A DNA stretch of 36,678 nucleotides from positions 1 to 36,678 of the forward strand of contig JAPWUU010000011.1 of NCBI GenBank assembly GCA_028275365.1, in the 5' to 3' direction. Numbering within the stretch: the first letter of the stretch is position 1; each line of letters opens with the position of its first letter. Below the pieces are notes generated by a model that did no database searches, was not told the origin of the DNA, and worked only from the letters and a program-made list of their open reading frames with translations. This document shows positions 16,814-24,956 of the stretch, in pieces. This DNA comes from Candidatus Caldatribacterium sp. (GTDB lineage: Bacteria; Atribacterota; Atribacteria; Atribacterales; Caldatribacteriaceae). A program made the translations under genes and the position numbers.

Positions 16814-17777
16814 AGCGGTAAGGGTAGATTTCCGGTGGGGCGCTCACGGCATCAAGCAGAGCAACATCCTCTTCGGCAAGACGCCACCCTACGCACCCGA
16901 GGTTATCTTCGAGTTGTTCAAGAGTTCGAACGCCGAGGATGGGGATAACGTCTTTTCTCGTGAGCAACCAGTTGAGAGCAACCTGGGGGATCGTCTTCCC
17001 GTATTTCTCCGCGAGTTTCCCGACCGTCTCGAGAATCTGGAAGTTCTTCTCCGTTGCCCGGCGTTCCCAGGCTTCTTCCCAGTCCTTTTTCGCCTGGGCA
17101 ATCCGCCCTTCTTTGGGTGGGGTATGGGGAGTGTACTTTCCAGAGAGGAATCCGCCTCCCAGAGGCCCCCAGGCCATGATGCTCAGTCCTCCGTCGTAGC
17201 AGGCAGGGATGACCTCGTACTCGATATTTCGCTCCACAAGGCTGTATTGCATCTGGGCGGAGATGGGACGGGGGAAATCGTACTTTTCGCAGAGGCTGAC
17301 GACTTTCGTAATCTGCCACCCGGTGTAGTTAGAAACTCCGACGTAGCGAATGTGTCCCTGCTCAACGAGGTAGGCCAGCGTTTCGAAAGTTTCCTCAAGG
17401 GGGGTGAAGGCATCGAAGCAGTGAATCTGGTAGAGGTCGATGTAGTCCGTTTGCAGGCGCTTGAGGCTGTCAAAAACGGCCTTCAATATGTGTTTTCGGC
17501 TGGCTCCGCCATCATACGGTCCCTCGCCCATCCGGAAGAACACCTTGGTCGCCAGAACAATATTGTCTCTTTTTCCCCGGAGCGCCCGTCCGAGAATGCT
17601 CTCCGAAACACCCTGGCTGTAGACGTTGGCGGTGTCGATGAAGTTCCCTCCCGCATCGAGGTAACGGAAAAGGATGGCCACGGCCTCCTCTTCGGGTGTT
17701 TCTCGGCCGAAGGTCATGGTTCCCAGAGACACTTCGGAAACGTACAGACCACTTTTCCCCAGAGGTACATACCGCAT
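16761..17777 (-). CDS. Aldo/keto reductase (YghZ/Tas-like)
   Basis: NADPH-dependent AKR of 338 residues. The catalytic tetrad is in place: Asp and Tyr in NFIDTANVYSQG, Lys in VLATKVF, His in DLYQIHCFD. The start MRYVPLGKSGLYVSEVSLGTM is typical, and AGGAGGG lies 6 nt before ATG 17777. Its C-terminal coding part overlaps the end of pyk on the other strand. YigZ begins the same minus-strand pair; its stop is 2 nt upstream of this ATG. The fold is certain, the substrate is not. Confidence 0.88.
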   Translation of the reverse strand: MRYVPLGKSGLYVSEVSLGTMTFGRETPEEEAVAILFRYLDAGGNFIDTANVYSQGVSESILGRALRGKRDNIVLATKVFFRMGEGPYDGGASRKHILKAVFDSLKRLQTDYIDLYQIHCFDAFTPLEETFETLAYLVEQGHIRYVGVSNYTGWQITKVVSLCEKYDFPRPISAQMQYSLVERNIEYEVIPACYDGGLSIMAWGPLGGGFLSGKYTPHTPPKEGRIAQAKKDWEEAWERRATEKNFQILETVGKLAEKYGKTIPQVALNWLLTRKDVIPILGVRTLEQLEDNLGCVGWRLAEEDVALLDAVSAPPEIYPYRFIRWAQGLVYREEFLRR

Positions 17778-17779
17778 GT

Positions 17780-18400
17780 TTATCCCTCCTTCGTGAAGTG
17801 TTTCACCGTTCCCCGCAGATGTTCTCGTTCGAGAAAGCCAAAGAGCGCATCCTTTTGGTCCTCAGGGATGGTGAAGGAAACCTCGCAGCACGTTCTCTCC
17901 AGCCTGAGGTGCTCTTTCGTTTTGAGGTGCTGCAGGAGGCGGTGGACGAAAAGCTCAAAGGCCTGTGGTTCGGTGGTAACGGTGATCCTCTCCTCCTGCA
18001 CATAGGGAATGAGCTCAGAAGCTTTGAGGACTCCGGCGGCGGCATCTCCGTAGGCTTCAATGAGCCCCCGGATGCCCAGCTTCTTCCCCCCAAAGTACCG
18101 GGCAACCACCACCATGCTGTTCGTCACCGCAAAGCGTCGCAAAACCCCAAGAACCGGCCGGCCGGCACTGCCCTTTGGTTCCCCGCCGTCTGAGGCGTAC
18201 TCCTTTTCTCCCTGGGGACCGAATCGAAAGGCGTAGACGTAGTGAGTGGCCTGGGGGCAGCACTCCATGGCCCTCTTGAGTTTCTCCCGGCTCTCCTCGG
18301 GGCGAAACAGGCGAAAGCTCATGGCCACGAAACGAGACTTCTCGCGGCTCAGTTCCCACAGGGCCTCGGTCTTTATGGTGAAGAGCGCTTTTCCGGACAT
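17780..18400 (-). CDS. yigZ: YigZ/IMPACT family protein
   Basis: Member of the UPF0029/IMPACT family, 206 residues. The two-domain layout is clear: an N-terminal domain with HYVYAFRFG, YASDGGEPKGSAGRP (family SDDGEPxGTAGRP) and VVVARYFGGKKLG, and a C-terminal alpha/beta domain (from about residue 135). Homologues are linked to translation control or ribosome association, but the bacterial role is not settled. The start at ATG 18400 has only a weak ribosome site. It diverges from the large sugar operon and precedes the aldo/keto reductase by 2 nt. Confidence 0.85.
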   Translation of the reverse strand: MSGKALFTIKTEALWELSREKSRFVAMSFRLFRPEESREKLKRAMECCPQATHYVYAFRFGPQGEKEYASDGGEPKGSAGRPVLGVLRRFAVTNSMVVVARYFGGKKLGIRGLIEAYGDAAAGVLKASELIPYVQEERITVTTEPQAFELFVHRLLQHLKTKEHLRLERTCCEVSFTIPEDQKDALFGFLEREHLRGTVKHFTKEG

Positions 18401-18538
18401 AGCCCGAAGACTTTCCGGTGATTTGAGCTTCCAAAAACATCATACCATCGCCTTTTCGCAAAATGAAGCGTGGGGGAGAGGTTCTTCCCAGGGGTCTCAA
18501 GGGTCTGCAACTTTTTGATAGAAACACCCCATGGGGGG

Positions 18539-18568
18539 TTGACAGGGAGAGAACAGCTTTGCCATAAT
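18539..18568 (+). promoter_or_regulatory. Strong promoter of the 15-kb sugar locus
   Basis: TTGACA at 18539-18544 (perfect -35) and CATAAT at 18563-18568 with an 18-bp spacer. Transcription would start near 18575, just before the LacI-type operator at 18584. Confidence 0.8.
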
Positions 18569-18583
18569 CATAGTAGCTCATGC

Positions 18584-18597
18584 TGAAAACGTTTTTA
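18584..18597 (+). promoter_or_regulatory. LacI-family operator
   Basis: TGAAAACG-TTTTTA, a nearly perfect palindrome centred on CG, has the classic LacI/PurR/CcpA operator form. It lies about 10-22 nt downstream of the predicted start of transcription, where bound repressor would block polymerase. The LacI gene at 26054 in the same run is the obvious candidate regulator. Confidence 0.75.
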
Positions 18598-18637
18598 TAA
18601 ACACGATTCTCCACACCTCGAAAAGGAGGGGATGTTC

Positions 18638-19552
18638 TTGGGCAAGGCAAAAATTTCCATCGGAAGCTGGGCTTACGCCATCGGTCCCTACGCAAGCCAC
18701 CCCGTGCCTCTCGATGAAGTGATCATGCGCCTTTCAGAACTCGGTTTTGACGGCATTGAACTCGGTGGTTTCAAACCCCACGCTCATCCTGACCTCTACC
18801 CCACAAAGGAGGACCGCAAGAAGCTCCTCGGGCTTCTTGAGAAGTACCGCCTCGGCGTCAGTGCCTACGTTGCGGACCTCTGGAGTTTCCCCTTTGCCAG
18901 CGGTGACCCAAAAATTGTCCAGGCCTATGAGGACATGTTTGACCGGTCGCTTGAGTTCTGCGTCGACTGTGGTTTCGACAAAATCCGCGTGGACACCGTA
19001 ACCGGGACACCCTTCCCCAGGGACTGGGACTACAGGGAGACCTGGGATCGGGTTGTGGCGATGTTCCAGAAATGCGCGGATAAGGCCCGGGATGTAGGTG
19101 TCATGGTGGTGTGGGAATTTGAGCCCGGGTTCATTTTCAACAAGCCCAGCGAAATCAGGAAGATGCACGACGATGTGAATCGGGAGAACTTCAAGATCCT
19201 CCTTGATACGAGTCATGCCCAGATGTGTGCCGTGGTTGGGGCAAAGCAGACCGAGCCCAGGGAAACCCTTCCCGGGGGCATTCTGGAGCTCATTGACATG
19301 CTCCGGGGACGTATTGGGCACGTGCACCTCATCGACTCGGACAACACCCTCCACGACGACGAGACGAGTACCCACGCTCCTTTCGGGACCGGGTACATCG
19401 ATTTTGAAAAGGTCATCCCGGCAATTGTGGCGAGTGGCTACACCTCGGACTGGTGGTGCATTGACCTCTGCTTCTGGCCCAATGCCTGGGATATTACGGC
19501 CGATTCCATCAGGTTCCTTCGAGACCTTTTCGCCAGGCTCGGCATGGCGTAA
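18638..19552 (+). CDS. Xylose isomerase-like TIM-barrel sugar isomerase/epimerase
   Basis: Cytoplasmic sugar (phosphate) isomerase or epimerase of the AP-endonuclease-2 superfamily, 304 residues. Candidate metal ligands are Glu in VVWEFEPGF, Asp in LLDTSHAQM, His in GHVHLIDSD and an Asp in WWCIDLCF, where the fourth ligand is usually Glu. TTG 18638 (MGKAKISIGSW) is preferred, because AGGAGGGG (18624-18631) abuts the alternative ATG 18632. It is the first gene behind the operator-controlled promoter, with a zinc dehydrogenase 11 nt downstream, so the two probably act in succession on the imported sugar. Sequence alone does not name the substrate. Confidence 0.8.
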   Translation: MGKAKISIGSWAYAIGPYASHPVPLDEVIMRLSELGFDGIELGGFKPHAHPDLYPTKEDRKKLLGLLEKYRLGVSAYVADLWSFPFASGDPKIVQAYEDMFDRSLEFCVDCGFDKIRVDTVTGTPFPRDWDYRETWDRVVAMFQKCADKARDVGVMVVWEFEPGFIFNKPSEIRKMHDDVNRENFKILLDTSHAQMCAVVGAKQTEPRETLPGGILELIDMLRGRIGHVHLIDSDNTLHDDETSTHAPFGTGYIDFEKVIPAIVASGYTSDWWCIDLCFWPNAWDITADSIRFLRDLFARLGMA

Positions 19553-19563
19553 GGAGGGAGACC

Positions 19564-20646
19564 ATGATTCCTGCGACGATGAAGGCCTGGGTATTCTACG
19601 AGCCGGAGGTTATGAAGTTTGAGGAAGTCCCGGTGCCGGACATTGCCGATGATGAACTCCTCATTCGGGTACGTGCCTGTGGCATCTGCGGGTCTGACGT
19701 TGCCTACTACTGGGGTCTTTCCCCTCTTGAAACACCAACGGGCAAAGGACCCCTTATTCTCGGGCACGAGTTTTCCGGGGAGGTCGTAAAAGTCGGGAAG
19801 GTTCCCGCAGAGCGCAAGCTCTTTTCCGTGGGTGATCGGGTCACGGTGAACCCGGTGCAGTACTGCAACGCCTGTGAGGTGTGTTACCGGGGGTTCGTGA
19901 ACCTCTGCGAGAATAAAAAGGTCCTCGGGGTTTCGGCGAATGGTGCCTTCGCAGAATACGTGGTATCCCACTACACCCATGTGTACAGGCTTCCTGAGAA
20001 TGTCTCTTTCAAGGCCGGAGCCTTTGTGGAACCCCTGGCCAATGCGGTGTACGGGGTGAAAAATCTCCAGGTTGGCCTTGGGGATACGGTGGTGGTTTTC
20101 GGTCCCGGGGCCATTGGGCTCTCTGTTGTGTCCCTCGTGAAGCGGAGTGGTGCAGGGAAAGTGATCCTTGTGGGAACTCAAGATTTCCGGCTTGAGGTGG
20201 GAAAGGCGATGGGGGCCGATGAACTTCTCAACGTCAGAGATGCTTCGTCGCCGTACTATGCGCCAAACGTCGTTGAGCGTATTTCGCAGCTCACCGGGGG
20301 ACGCATGGCGGATCGGGTGATTGTGGTCACGGGGAGTAAAGAGGCCATGCAGCTTGCCCTTGAAGTCTCCGGGCGCCGTTCCAACATCGTGTACTTTGGA
20401 CTTCCAGGGGCAAAGGACGTCATAGAGGTTCCTGCACTTTCTTCCATTTTCTGGGATAAGAACATTCGCTTCTCTTGGCTTGCGCCGTTCACCTGGGTTG
20501 AGGCCATCCAGAGCATCGCCGGAGGCCTTGTGGATGCCGAGCGTCTTGTGACCCATGTGTTCCCGCTTGAGAAGCTCATGGAAGGCTTCCAGGTGGCCCG
20601 GGAAAAGAAAGGCAATCCTTTGAAAGTGATGGTGGTGATGGAGTAG
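19564..20646 (+). CDS. Zinc-dependent medium-chain dehydrogenase (sorbitol dehydrogenase-like)
   Basis: NAD(P)-linked polyol, sugar or alcohol dehydrogenase of 360 residues. Catalytic zinc ligands are Cys42 (GICGSD) and His68/Glu69 (GHEF). The structural zinc lobe is complete, with Cys101, 104, 107 and 115 (CNACEVCYRGFVNLC). The Rossmann domain has VVVFGPGAIGLSVV and an adjacent VGTQDFR, where a neutral residue replaces the usual acidic residue at the end of strand 2, so cofactor choice is unclear. GGAGGGAG precedes the ATG. Position between the isomerase and the binding protein suggests it oxidises the imported polyol or sugar. Confidence 0.88.
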   Translation: MIPATMKAWVFYEPEVMKFEEVPVPDIADDELLIRVRACGICGSDVAYYWGLSPLETPTGKGPLILGHEFSGEVVKVGKVPAERKLFSVGDRVTVNPVQYCNACEVCYRGFVNLCENKKVLGVSANGAFAEYVVSHYTHVYRLPENVSFKAGAFVEPLANAVYGVKNLQVGLGDTVVVFGPGAIGLSVVSLVKRSGAGKVILVGTQDFRLEVGKAMGADELLNVRDASSPYYAPNVVERISQLTGGRMADRVIVVTGSKEAMQLALEVSGRRSNIVYFGLPGAKDVIEVPALSSIFWDKNIRFSWLAPFTWVEAIQSIAGGLVDAERLVTHVFPLEKLMEGFQVAREKKGNPLKVMVVME

Positions 20647-20733
20647 GGGGGTGAGAGCGAAAGGAAAGCACGCTTTTTGGACCATTGTGGTGCATGGAAC
20701 CATGGGTCATACTTCTTCAAGGGGGGTTAGTAC
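20647..20733 (+). other. Short intergenic region before binding protein 2
   Basis: An 87-nt gap with no clear promoter or terminator. AAGGGGGG at 20719-20726 is the ribosome site of the next gene. Read-through from the upstream dehydrogenase is likely. Confidence 0.5.
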
Positions 20734-22056
20734 ATGAAGCGCATTGTAGGTTTGGTTCTTGTTGTTCTGGTGTGTCTTTCCGGTATTGCCCTTGCCGAGG
20801 AGAAAGTGCTGAGCATTCTCTGCGGTGAGTACACCCCGGGTCACTGGATGTACGAACTTGCGCAGCAGGACTTCACCGCCAAAACCGGTATCCAGGTGAA
20901 ATTCGACTTTGTCGCCTGGGCCCAGTACACCGATAAGATTCTCGTTACGCTTTCGGCTCACGACTCAAGTTACGACATCATCGTTGGGGATAGTCAGCTC
21001 CTTGGAGCGGCAGTCTCCGGTGGCCATTATGTGGAGCTCACGGATTGGCTGAAGGAGAACATTGCTTTCGATAAACTTGCTCCTCGCCCGCAGAAGCTCT
21101 ACGGCGAGTACCCTCCGGATAGCGGCCGATACTATGGTGTTTCTGCGGTTCTTGATGTCCCTATTATTGCCTACCGGAAGGACCTCTTTGAGGACCCCAA
21201 TGAGCAGGCGGCTTTCAAAGCAAAGTACGGATACGATTTGAAGGTTCCGGAAACCTGGGAAGAGTTCCGGGACATCGCCGAGTTCTTCACCCGCCCCGAG
21301 AAGAACTTCTACGGCCTTGCCTACTGGCCAGCAAAAACATTCGACGCGGTCACCATGGGGTTCCAGCCGGTACTCTGGAGCTTTGGCGCTGACTACCATG
21401 CTCCGGGGAGCTACGAGGTTGAAGGATACCTGAATAGCGATGCAGGAGTGAAGGCTCTTGAATTCTACGTTGGGCTCATGAAGTTCGCTCCTCCGGGTTC
21501 GGAGAACTACTACTGGAATGAGTGTACCCAGGCCTTCTCCCAGGGGCTTGTGGCCATGGCGTTTCAGTGGGGTTCCTGGGCGGAAGGATTCGTGAACCCG
21601 GCAACCAATCCGCAGTACTACGATAAAGTTGGGTTCTTCCCCTTCCCGGGGAAGCGTGCAGAGGACGGTACGCTTCGCCGTTTTGCCTCCCATGGTGGTC
21701 AGGGTCTCAATGTTGTCACCTACTCGAAGAACCTCGACGCTGCATATGAGTTCATCAAGTGGTGGTGTGATGAAGAGACCCAGAGAAAGTACATGGCCAT
21801 GGGCGGTGTGCCCATTCTCACAGACCTCCTGAACTCTCCAGAGTTCCTGAACGCCAAGCCCTATAACCCGGCCATGGCTGAGTCGTTCCAGTACGTGAAG
21901 GACTTCTGGACCATTCCGGAGTACGCAGCACTCCTTGAGGTAACCCAGAAGTACTGGTCGGCTGCCTGCGCGGGAATGATGAGCCCGAAAGAGGCGATGG
22001 ACGCAGTCGCAAAAGAGCATACGGCCATCCTGAAGGAGGCCGGATACCTGAAGTAG
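20734..22056 (+). CDS. ABC sugar transporter, periplasmic substrate-binding protein (family 2)
   Basis: Extracellular CUT1-type sugar-binding protein, 440 residues. A cleavable signal peptide (MKRIVGLVLVVLVCLSGIALA-E) has no lipobox, so the mature protein should be free in the periplasm. It is clearly homologous to the binding protein at 27149: both have FTAKTGI-KVK near residue 50, a DSQ-LG-AV-GGH segment, and W-E/S-FRDIAEFFTRPEKN. ATG 20734 is 7 nt after AAGGGGGG. A stem-loop and two permease genes follow. The ligand is unknown; the neighbouring isomerase and dehydrogenase point to a monosaccharide or polyol. Confidence 0.88.
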   Translation: MKRIVGLVLVVLVCLSGIALAEEKVLSILCGEYTPGHWMYELAQQDFTAKTGIQVKFDFVAWAQYTDKILVTLSAHDSSYDIIVGDSQLLGAAVSGGHYVELTDWLKENIAFDKLAPRPQKLYGEYPPDSGRYYGVSAVLDVPIIAYRKDLFEDPNEQAAFKAKYGYDLKVPETWEEFRDIAEFFTRPEKNFYGLAYWPAKTFDAVTMGFQPVLWSFGADYHAPGSYEVEGYLNSDAGVKALEFYVGLMKFAPPGSENYYWNECTQAFSQGLVAMAFQWGSWAEGFVNPATNPQYYDKVGFFPFPGKRAEDGTLRRFASHGGQGLNVVTYSKNLDAAYEFIKWWCDEETQRKYMAMGGVPILTDLLNSPEFLNAKPYNPAMAESFQYVKDFWTIPEYAALLEVTQKYWSAACAGMMSPKEAMDAVAKEHTAILKEAGYLK

Positions 22057-22063
22057 GAGGAAA

Positions 22064-22093
22064 ACACCCGGGGGCCAGAAAGCCCCCGGGTGT
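22064..22093 (+). terminator. Intercistronic stem-loop after binding protein 2
   Basis: A perfect 12-bp GC-rich stem (22064-22075 with 22082-22093) and a 6-nt CAGAAA loop, starting 8 nt after the stop codon. It matches the position and loop type of the stem-loops after the other two binding proteins. Confidence 0.85.
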
Positions 22094-22108
22094 CTGGGGG
22101 AATTGCCG

Positions 22109-23005
22109 GTGAAGGACGGGGGAAAGCTCTACCAGAAAGACATCAGTGAGTACCGGATGAAGCTTCTCTTCATCGGTCCGACCATACTCGTGCTCATCGT
22201 GATGAATGTCTTCCCCCTTATCTGGTCTCTGGGGTTGAGTTTCACGAACTACTCATCCCTGGTCAGCCGGAAGATTTCGTTCGTCGGCTTTGCCAATTAC
22301 GCGAGGATTCTCTCCGACCCTCTGATCTGGAAGTACTTTCAGATTACAGCGCGCCTTGTGATCGTGGCAGTAGGGGTGGAGTTCCTCCTGGGGTTTGGAC
22401 TGGCCCTGCTTTTGAAAGAACGCTTCAGGGGCTGGGGTCTTGTGACGACGCTCATGCTCATCCCCATGATGCTGTCCCCTGTGGTTGTGGGCCTTTTCTG
22501 GACCTTCATCATGGACGCAAACTTCGGGCTCTTGAATTTCCTTTTCTCCCTTTTTGGGTTTCGCCGGGTCCTGTGGCTCACGGATCCCAAAATCGCCCTC
22601 TACTCCATTGCTCTGGTGGACATCTGGATGTGGACACCGTTTGTTATGCTCATTTCCCTTACCGGGCTTCTTGCCATTCCCCAATCCCTCTACGAGGCTG
22701 CAGACATCGACATGGCCTCTTTCTGGTTCAAATTCCGGAGGATTACCCTGCCCCTTGTGTCACCCCTGCTCATTCTGGCGGTGCTTTTCCGGGTGATCGA
22801 TGCCTTCAAGATGTTCGACCTCGTCTTCATTATGACCGGTGGGGGTCCTGGAGATGTTACGGAGACGATCTCCATGAGCCTGTACCGTCTGGCCTTCAAC
22901 AAGTTCAAAACGGGGGAGTCCTGTGCCATGGCGTACATCATCCTCATTCTTGTCATTGCTTTGAGCAATCTCCTCATTCGCTGGATTCAGAGAACTCGAG
23001 CGTAA
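22109..23005 (+). CDS. ABC sugar transporter permease (MalF/UgpA-like)
   Basis: Membrane subunit of importer 2, 298 residues with six hydrophobic segments after a charged N-terminus. The coupling loop reads EAADIDMASFWFKFRRITLP, with Met where the conserved Gly normally stands. GTG 22109 is chosen because the GGGGG at 22096-22100 is 8 nt upstream; TTG 22103 is closer than ideal. It pairs with the permease 12 nt downstream and with the two ATPases at 23882 and 24957. Confidence 0.9.
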   Translation: MKDGGKLYQKDISEYRMKLLFIGPTILVLIVMNVFPLIWSLGLSFTNYSSLVSRKISFVGFANYARILSDPLIWKYFQITARLVIVAVGVEFLLGFGLALLLKERFRGWGLVTTLMLIPMMLSPVVVGLFWTFIMDANFGLLNFLFSLFGFRRVLWLTDPKIALYSIALVDIWMWTPFVMLISLTGLLAIPQSLYEAADIDMASFWFKFRRITLPLVSPLLILAVLFRVIDAFKMFDLVFIMTGGGPGDVTETISMSLYRLAFNKFKTGESCAMAYIILILVIALSNLLIRWIQRTRA

Positions 23006-23017
23006 GGGGGAAGGACA

Positions 23018-23869
23018 GTGGTCTGGAAAGTCGCAAAAGGCATTCTCATTGCGCTTGCTCTTGTCTTTTTCCTCCTTCCCATTTACTGGATTGTGGCTAC
23101 GTCCTTCAAACAGTGGCCGGATATCTTCGCCATACCTCCGAAGTTCGTTTTTCGAGGGACTCTCGTGCATTACCTCACCCTCTTCAACATCCGTCCCGAG
23201 GAAGCGGCGAAATTCGGGCAGGTGGGGAAATCGCTCTTCCCCCCAAGGTTTCTGAATAGTATAGTTATTGCCGGAGTGAGTACGGTGCTCTCTGTTGCTC
23301 TGGGGACGTTCTCCGCCTATGCCTTTTCTCGTTTTCGGGTGCGAGGCGAAAACGACCTCCTCTTTTTCATCCTCTCCACAAGAATGCTCCCCCCCATTGT
23401 GGTGGGGATTCCGTTCTTTGTGGTGTACCGTGCTTTGGGTCTTATCGATACCCACATAGGGCTTATTCTCCTCTACATGACCTTCAACCTTTCCTTTGCC
23501 GTGTGGCTCATGAAAGGTTTCATTGACGAGATTCCCAGGGAGTTTGAGGAGGCGGCGATGGTTGATGGCTACACAAGGTTTGAGGCGTTCTTCAAGGTTA
23601 TCCTGCCTCAGGCGCTTTCGGGGATTGCCGCCACAGCGGTCTTCTGCCTCATCGCTGCCTGGAACGAGTTCTTCTTCGCCCTTATTCTCACCTCCGAGAA
23701 GGCCCGTACGGCTCCCCCGTCCATTGCCGCCATTCAGGGGACATCGGGGATCAACTGGGGACAGATTGCGGCCGGGGTCACCGTGTTCCTCCTGCCGGTT
23801 GTGGTTTTCACCTTCCTTGTGCGGAAGTACCTGGCTCGGGGGTTGACCTTTGGCGTCATCAAGAGGTAG
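23018..23869 (+). CDS. ABC sugar transporter permease (MalG/UgpE-like)
   Basis: Second membrane subunit of importer 2, 283 residues, with six hydrophobic segments and the coupling loop EEAAMVDGYTRFEAFFKVILP, Gly intact. The GTG at 23018 follows GGGGGAAGGA. The ATPase gene starts 12 nt after the stop codon. Confidence 0.9.
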   Translation: MVWKVAKGILIALALVFFLLPIYWIVATSFKQWPDIFAIPPKFVFRGTLVHYLTLFNIRPEEAAKFGQVGKSLFPPRFLNSIVIAGVSTVLSVALGTFSAYAFSRFRVRGENDLLFFILSTRMLPPIVVGIPFFVVYRALGLIDTHIGLILLYMTFNLSFAVWLMKGFIDEIPREFEEAAMVDGYTRFEAFFKVILPQALSGIAATAVFCLIAAWNEFFFALILTSEKARTAPPSIAAIQGTSGINWGQIAAGVTVFLLPVVVFTFLVRKYLARGLTFGVIKR

Positions 23870-23881
23870 AGGGAAGATATA

Positions 23882-24952
23882 ATGGAAAGAGTGCGGCTGG
23901 AGGGTCTTTCGAAGCGATTCGGTGCTTTCGAGGCGGTGCAGGATGTCACCCTGAGCGTCTTTGAGGGGGAGTTTGTCGTCTTTCTGGGGCCTTCGGGGTG
24001 CGGGAAGACCACAACGCTTCGGATGATTGCCGGGCTTGAAAAGCCGACAAAAGGCGATATCTTTATTGCCGGAAAGCGGGTGACCCAGCTTCCTCCTGCC
24101 CGCCGCAACATCGCCTTTGTTTTCCAGAACTATGCGCTCTACCCCCACATGACGGCTTTTGAGAACATCGCTTTTCCCCTTGAGGCTCAGGGGGTTCCCC
24201 GTGAGGAGGTACAGCGAAGAGTTCGGGAGGTAGCAAAAATTCTCGGCCTTGAACATCTCCTTGCTCTTCGCCCGGCACAGCTCTCAAGCGGTGACATGCA
24301 GAAGGTGGCCCTGGGAAGGGCCATGGTCCGGAGACCCCAGGTGTTCCTCATGGATGAACCACTCAGCGGGCTCGATGCAAAGCTCAGGGAAGAGATGCGG
24401 GCAGAGCTCAAGAGGCTCCACATAGAAATCGGGGCGACCACGATATACGTGACTCACGACCAGATAGAAGCCATGAGCATGGCCGACCGTATTGTGGTGA
24501 TGAACGAAGGGAGGATCCAGCAGGTGGGGTCACCGAAGGAGGTGTATCTCCACCCCGAGAACCTCTTCGTGGCGCATTTCATCGGGAGCCCCGGGATGAA
24601 CTTCATCCCCTTGCTCTTTCTCGGGGAAGGTCGGGGATTTCGTCTTGAGAACGGGGAGAGCATCCGCTGCGAGGCGATGGAAAAACTCGCGATGCAGCGC
24701 GGTGTTCGGGAGTGCATTCTTGGTATTCGCCCCGAGTTCCTCTCTATCGCTGCATCTGGCGAGATCCGTGGGAGTGTTGTGAGTGTCGAGCCGTTGGGGT
24801 ACAAGAATCTCTATGCGGTGGAAATAGCCCCGGGTCGCATCATCAGGGTGGAGGACATGCGTCGGGAACGGTTTTCCGGGAATGTGTCACTTGCGGTCCG
24901 CTGGGAGGCGGCCTGTCTCTTCGATCGCCAGACCGGTCAGAGCATTCGGTGA
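23882..24952 (+). CDS. ABC transporter ATPase A of importer 2 (MalK/GlpS-like)
   Basis: Cytoplasmic ATPase of a CUT1 importer, 356 residues: nucleotide-binding domain (1-235) and C-terminal TOBE/OB regulatory region. Walker A GPSGCGKT (36-43), Q-loop FQNYALYPH, Walker B VFLMDEP (154-160) and switch His192 (YVTHDQ) are intact. The signature LSGGQ is changed to LSSGD (134-138), putting Ser where the first Gly should be. The partner at 24957 has a normal LSGGE, so the two probably form an asymmetric heterodimer. The block at 24311-24399 is almost identical at DNA level to 25392-25480 in the partner gene. Confidence 0.92.
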   Translation: MERVRLEGLSKRFGAFEAVQDVTLSVFEGEFVVFLGPSGCGKTTTLRMIAGLEKPTKGDIFIAGKRVTQLPPARRNIAFVFQNYALYPHMTAFENIAFPLEAQGVPREEVQRRVREVAKILGLEHLLALRPAQLSSGDMQKVALGRAMVRRPQVFLMDEPLSGLDAKLREEMRAELKRLHIEIGATTIYVTHDQIEAMSMADRIVVMNEGRIQQVGSPKEVYLHPENLFVAHFIGSPGMNFIPLLFLGEGRGFRLENGESIRCEAMEKLAMQRGVRECILGIRPEFLSIAASGEIRGSVVSVEPLGYKNLYAVEIAPGRIIRVEDMRRERFSGNVSLAVRWEAACLFDRQTGQSIR

Positions 24953-24956
24953 GACT

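Noticed and set aside
20647-20733. An internal promoter or operator before binding protein 2
   Set aside because: The ATG/CAT-rich inverted bits are imperfect and no -10/-35 pair is convincing.
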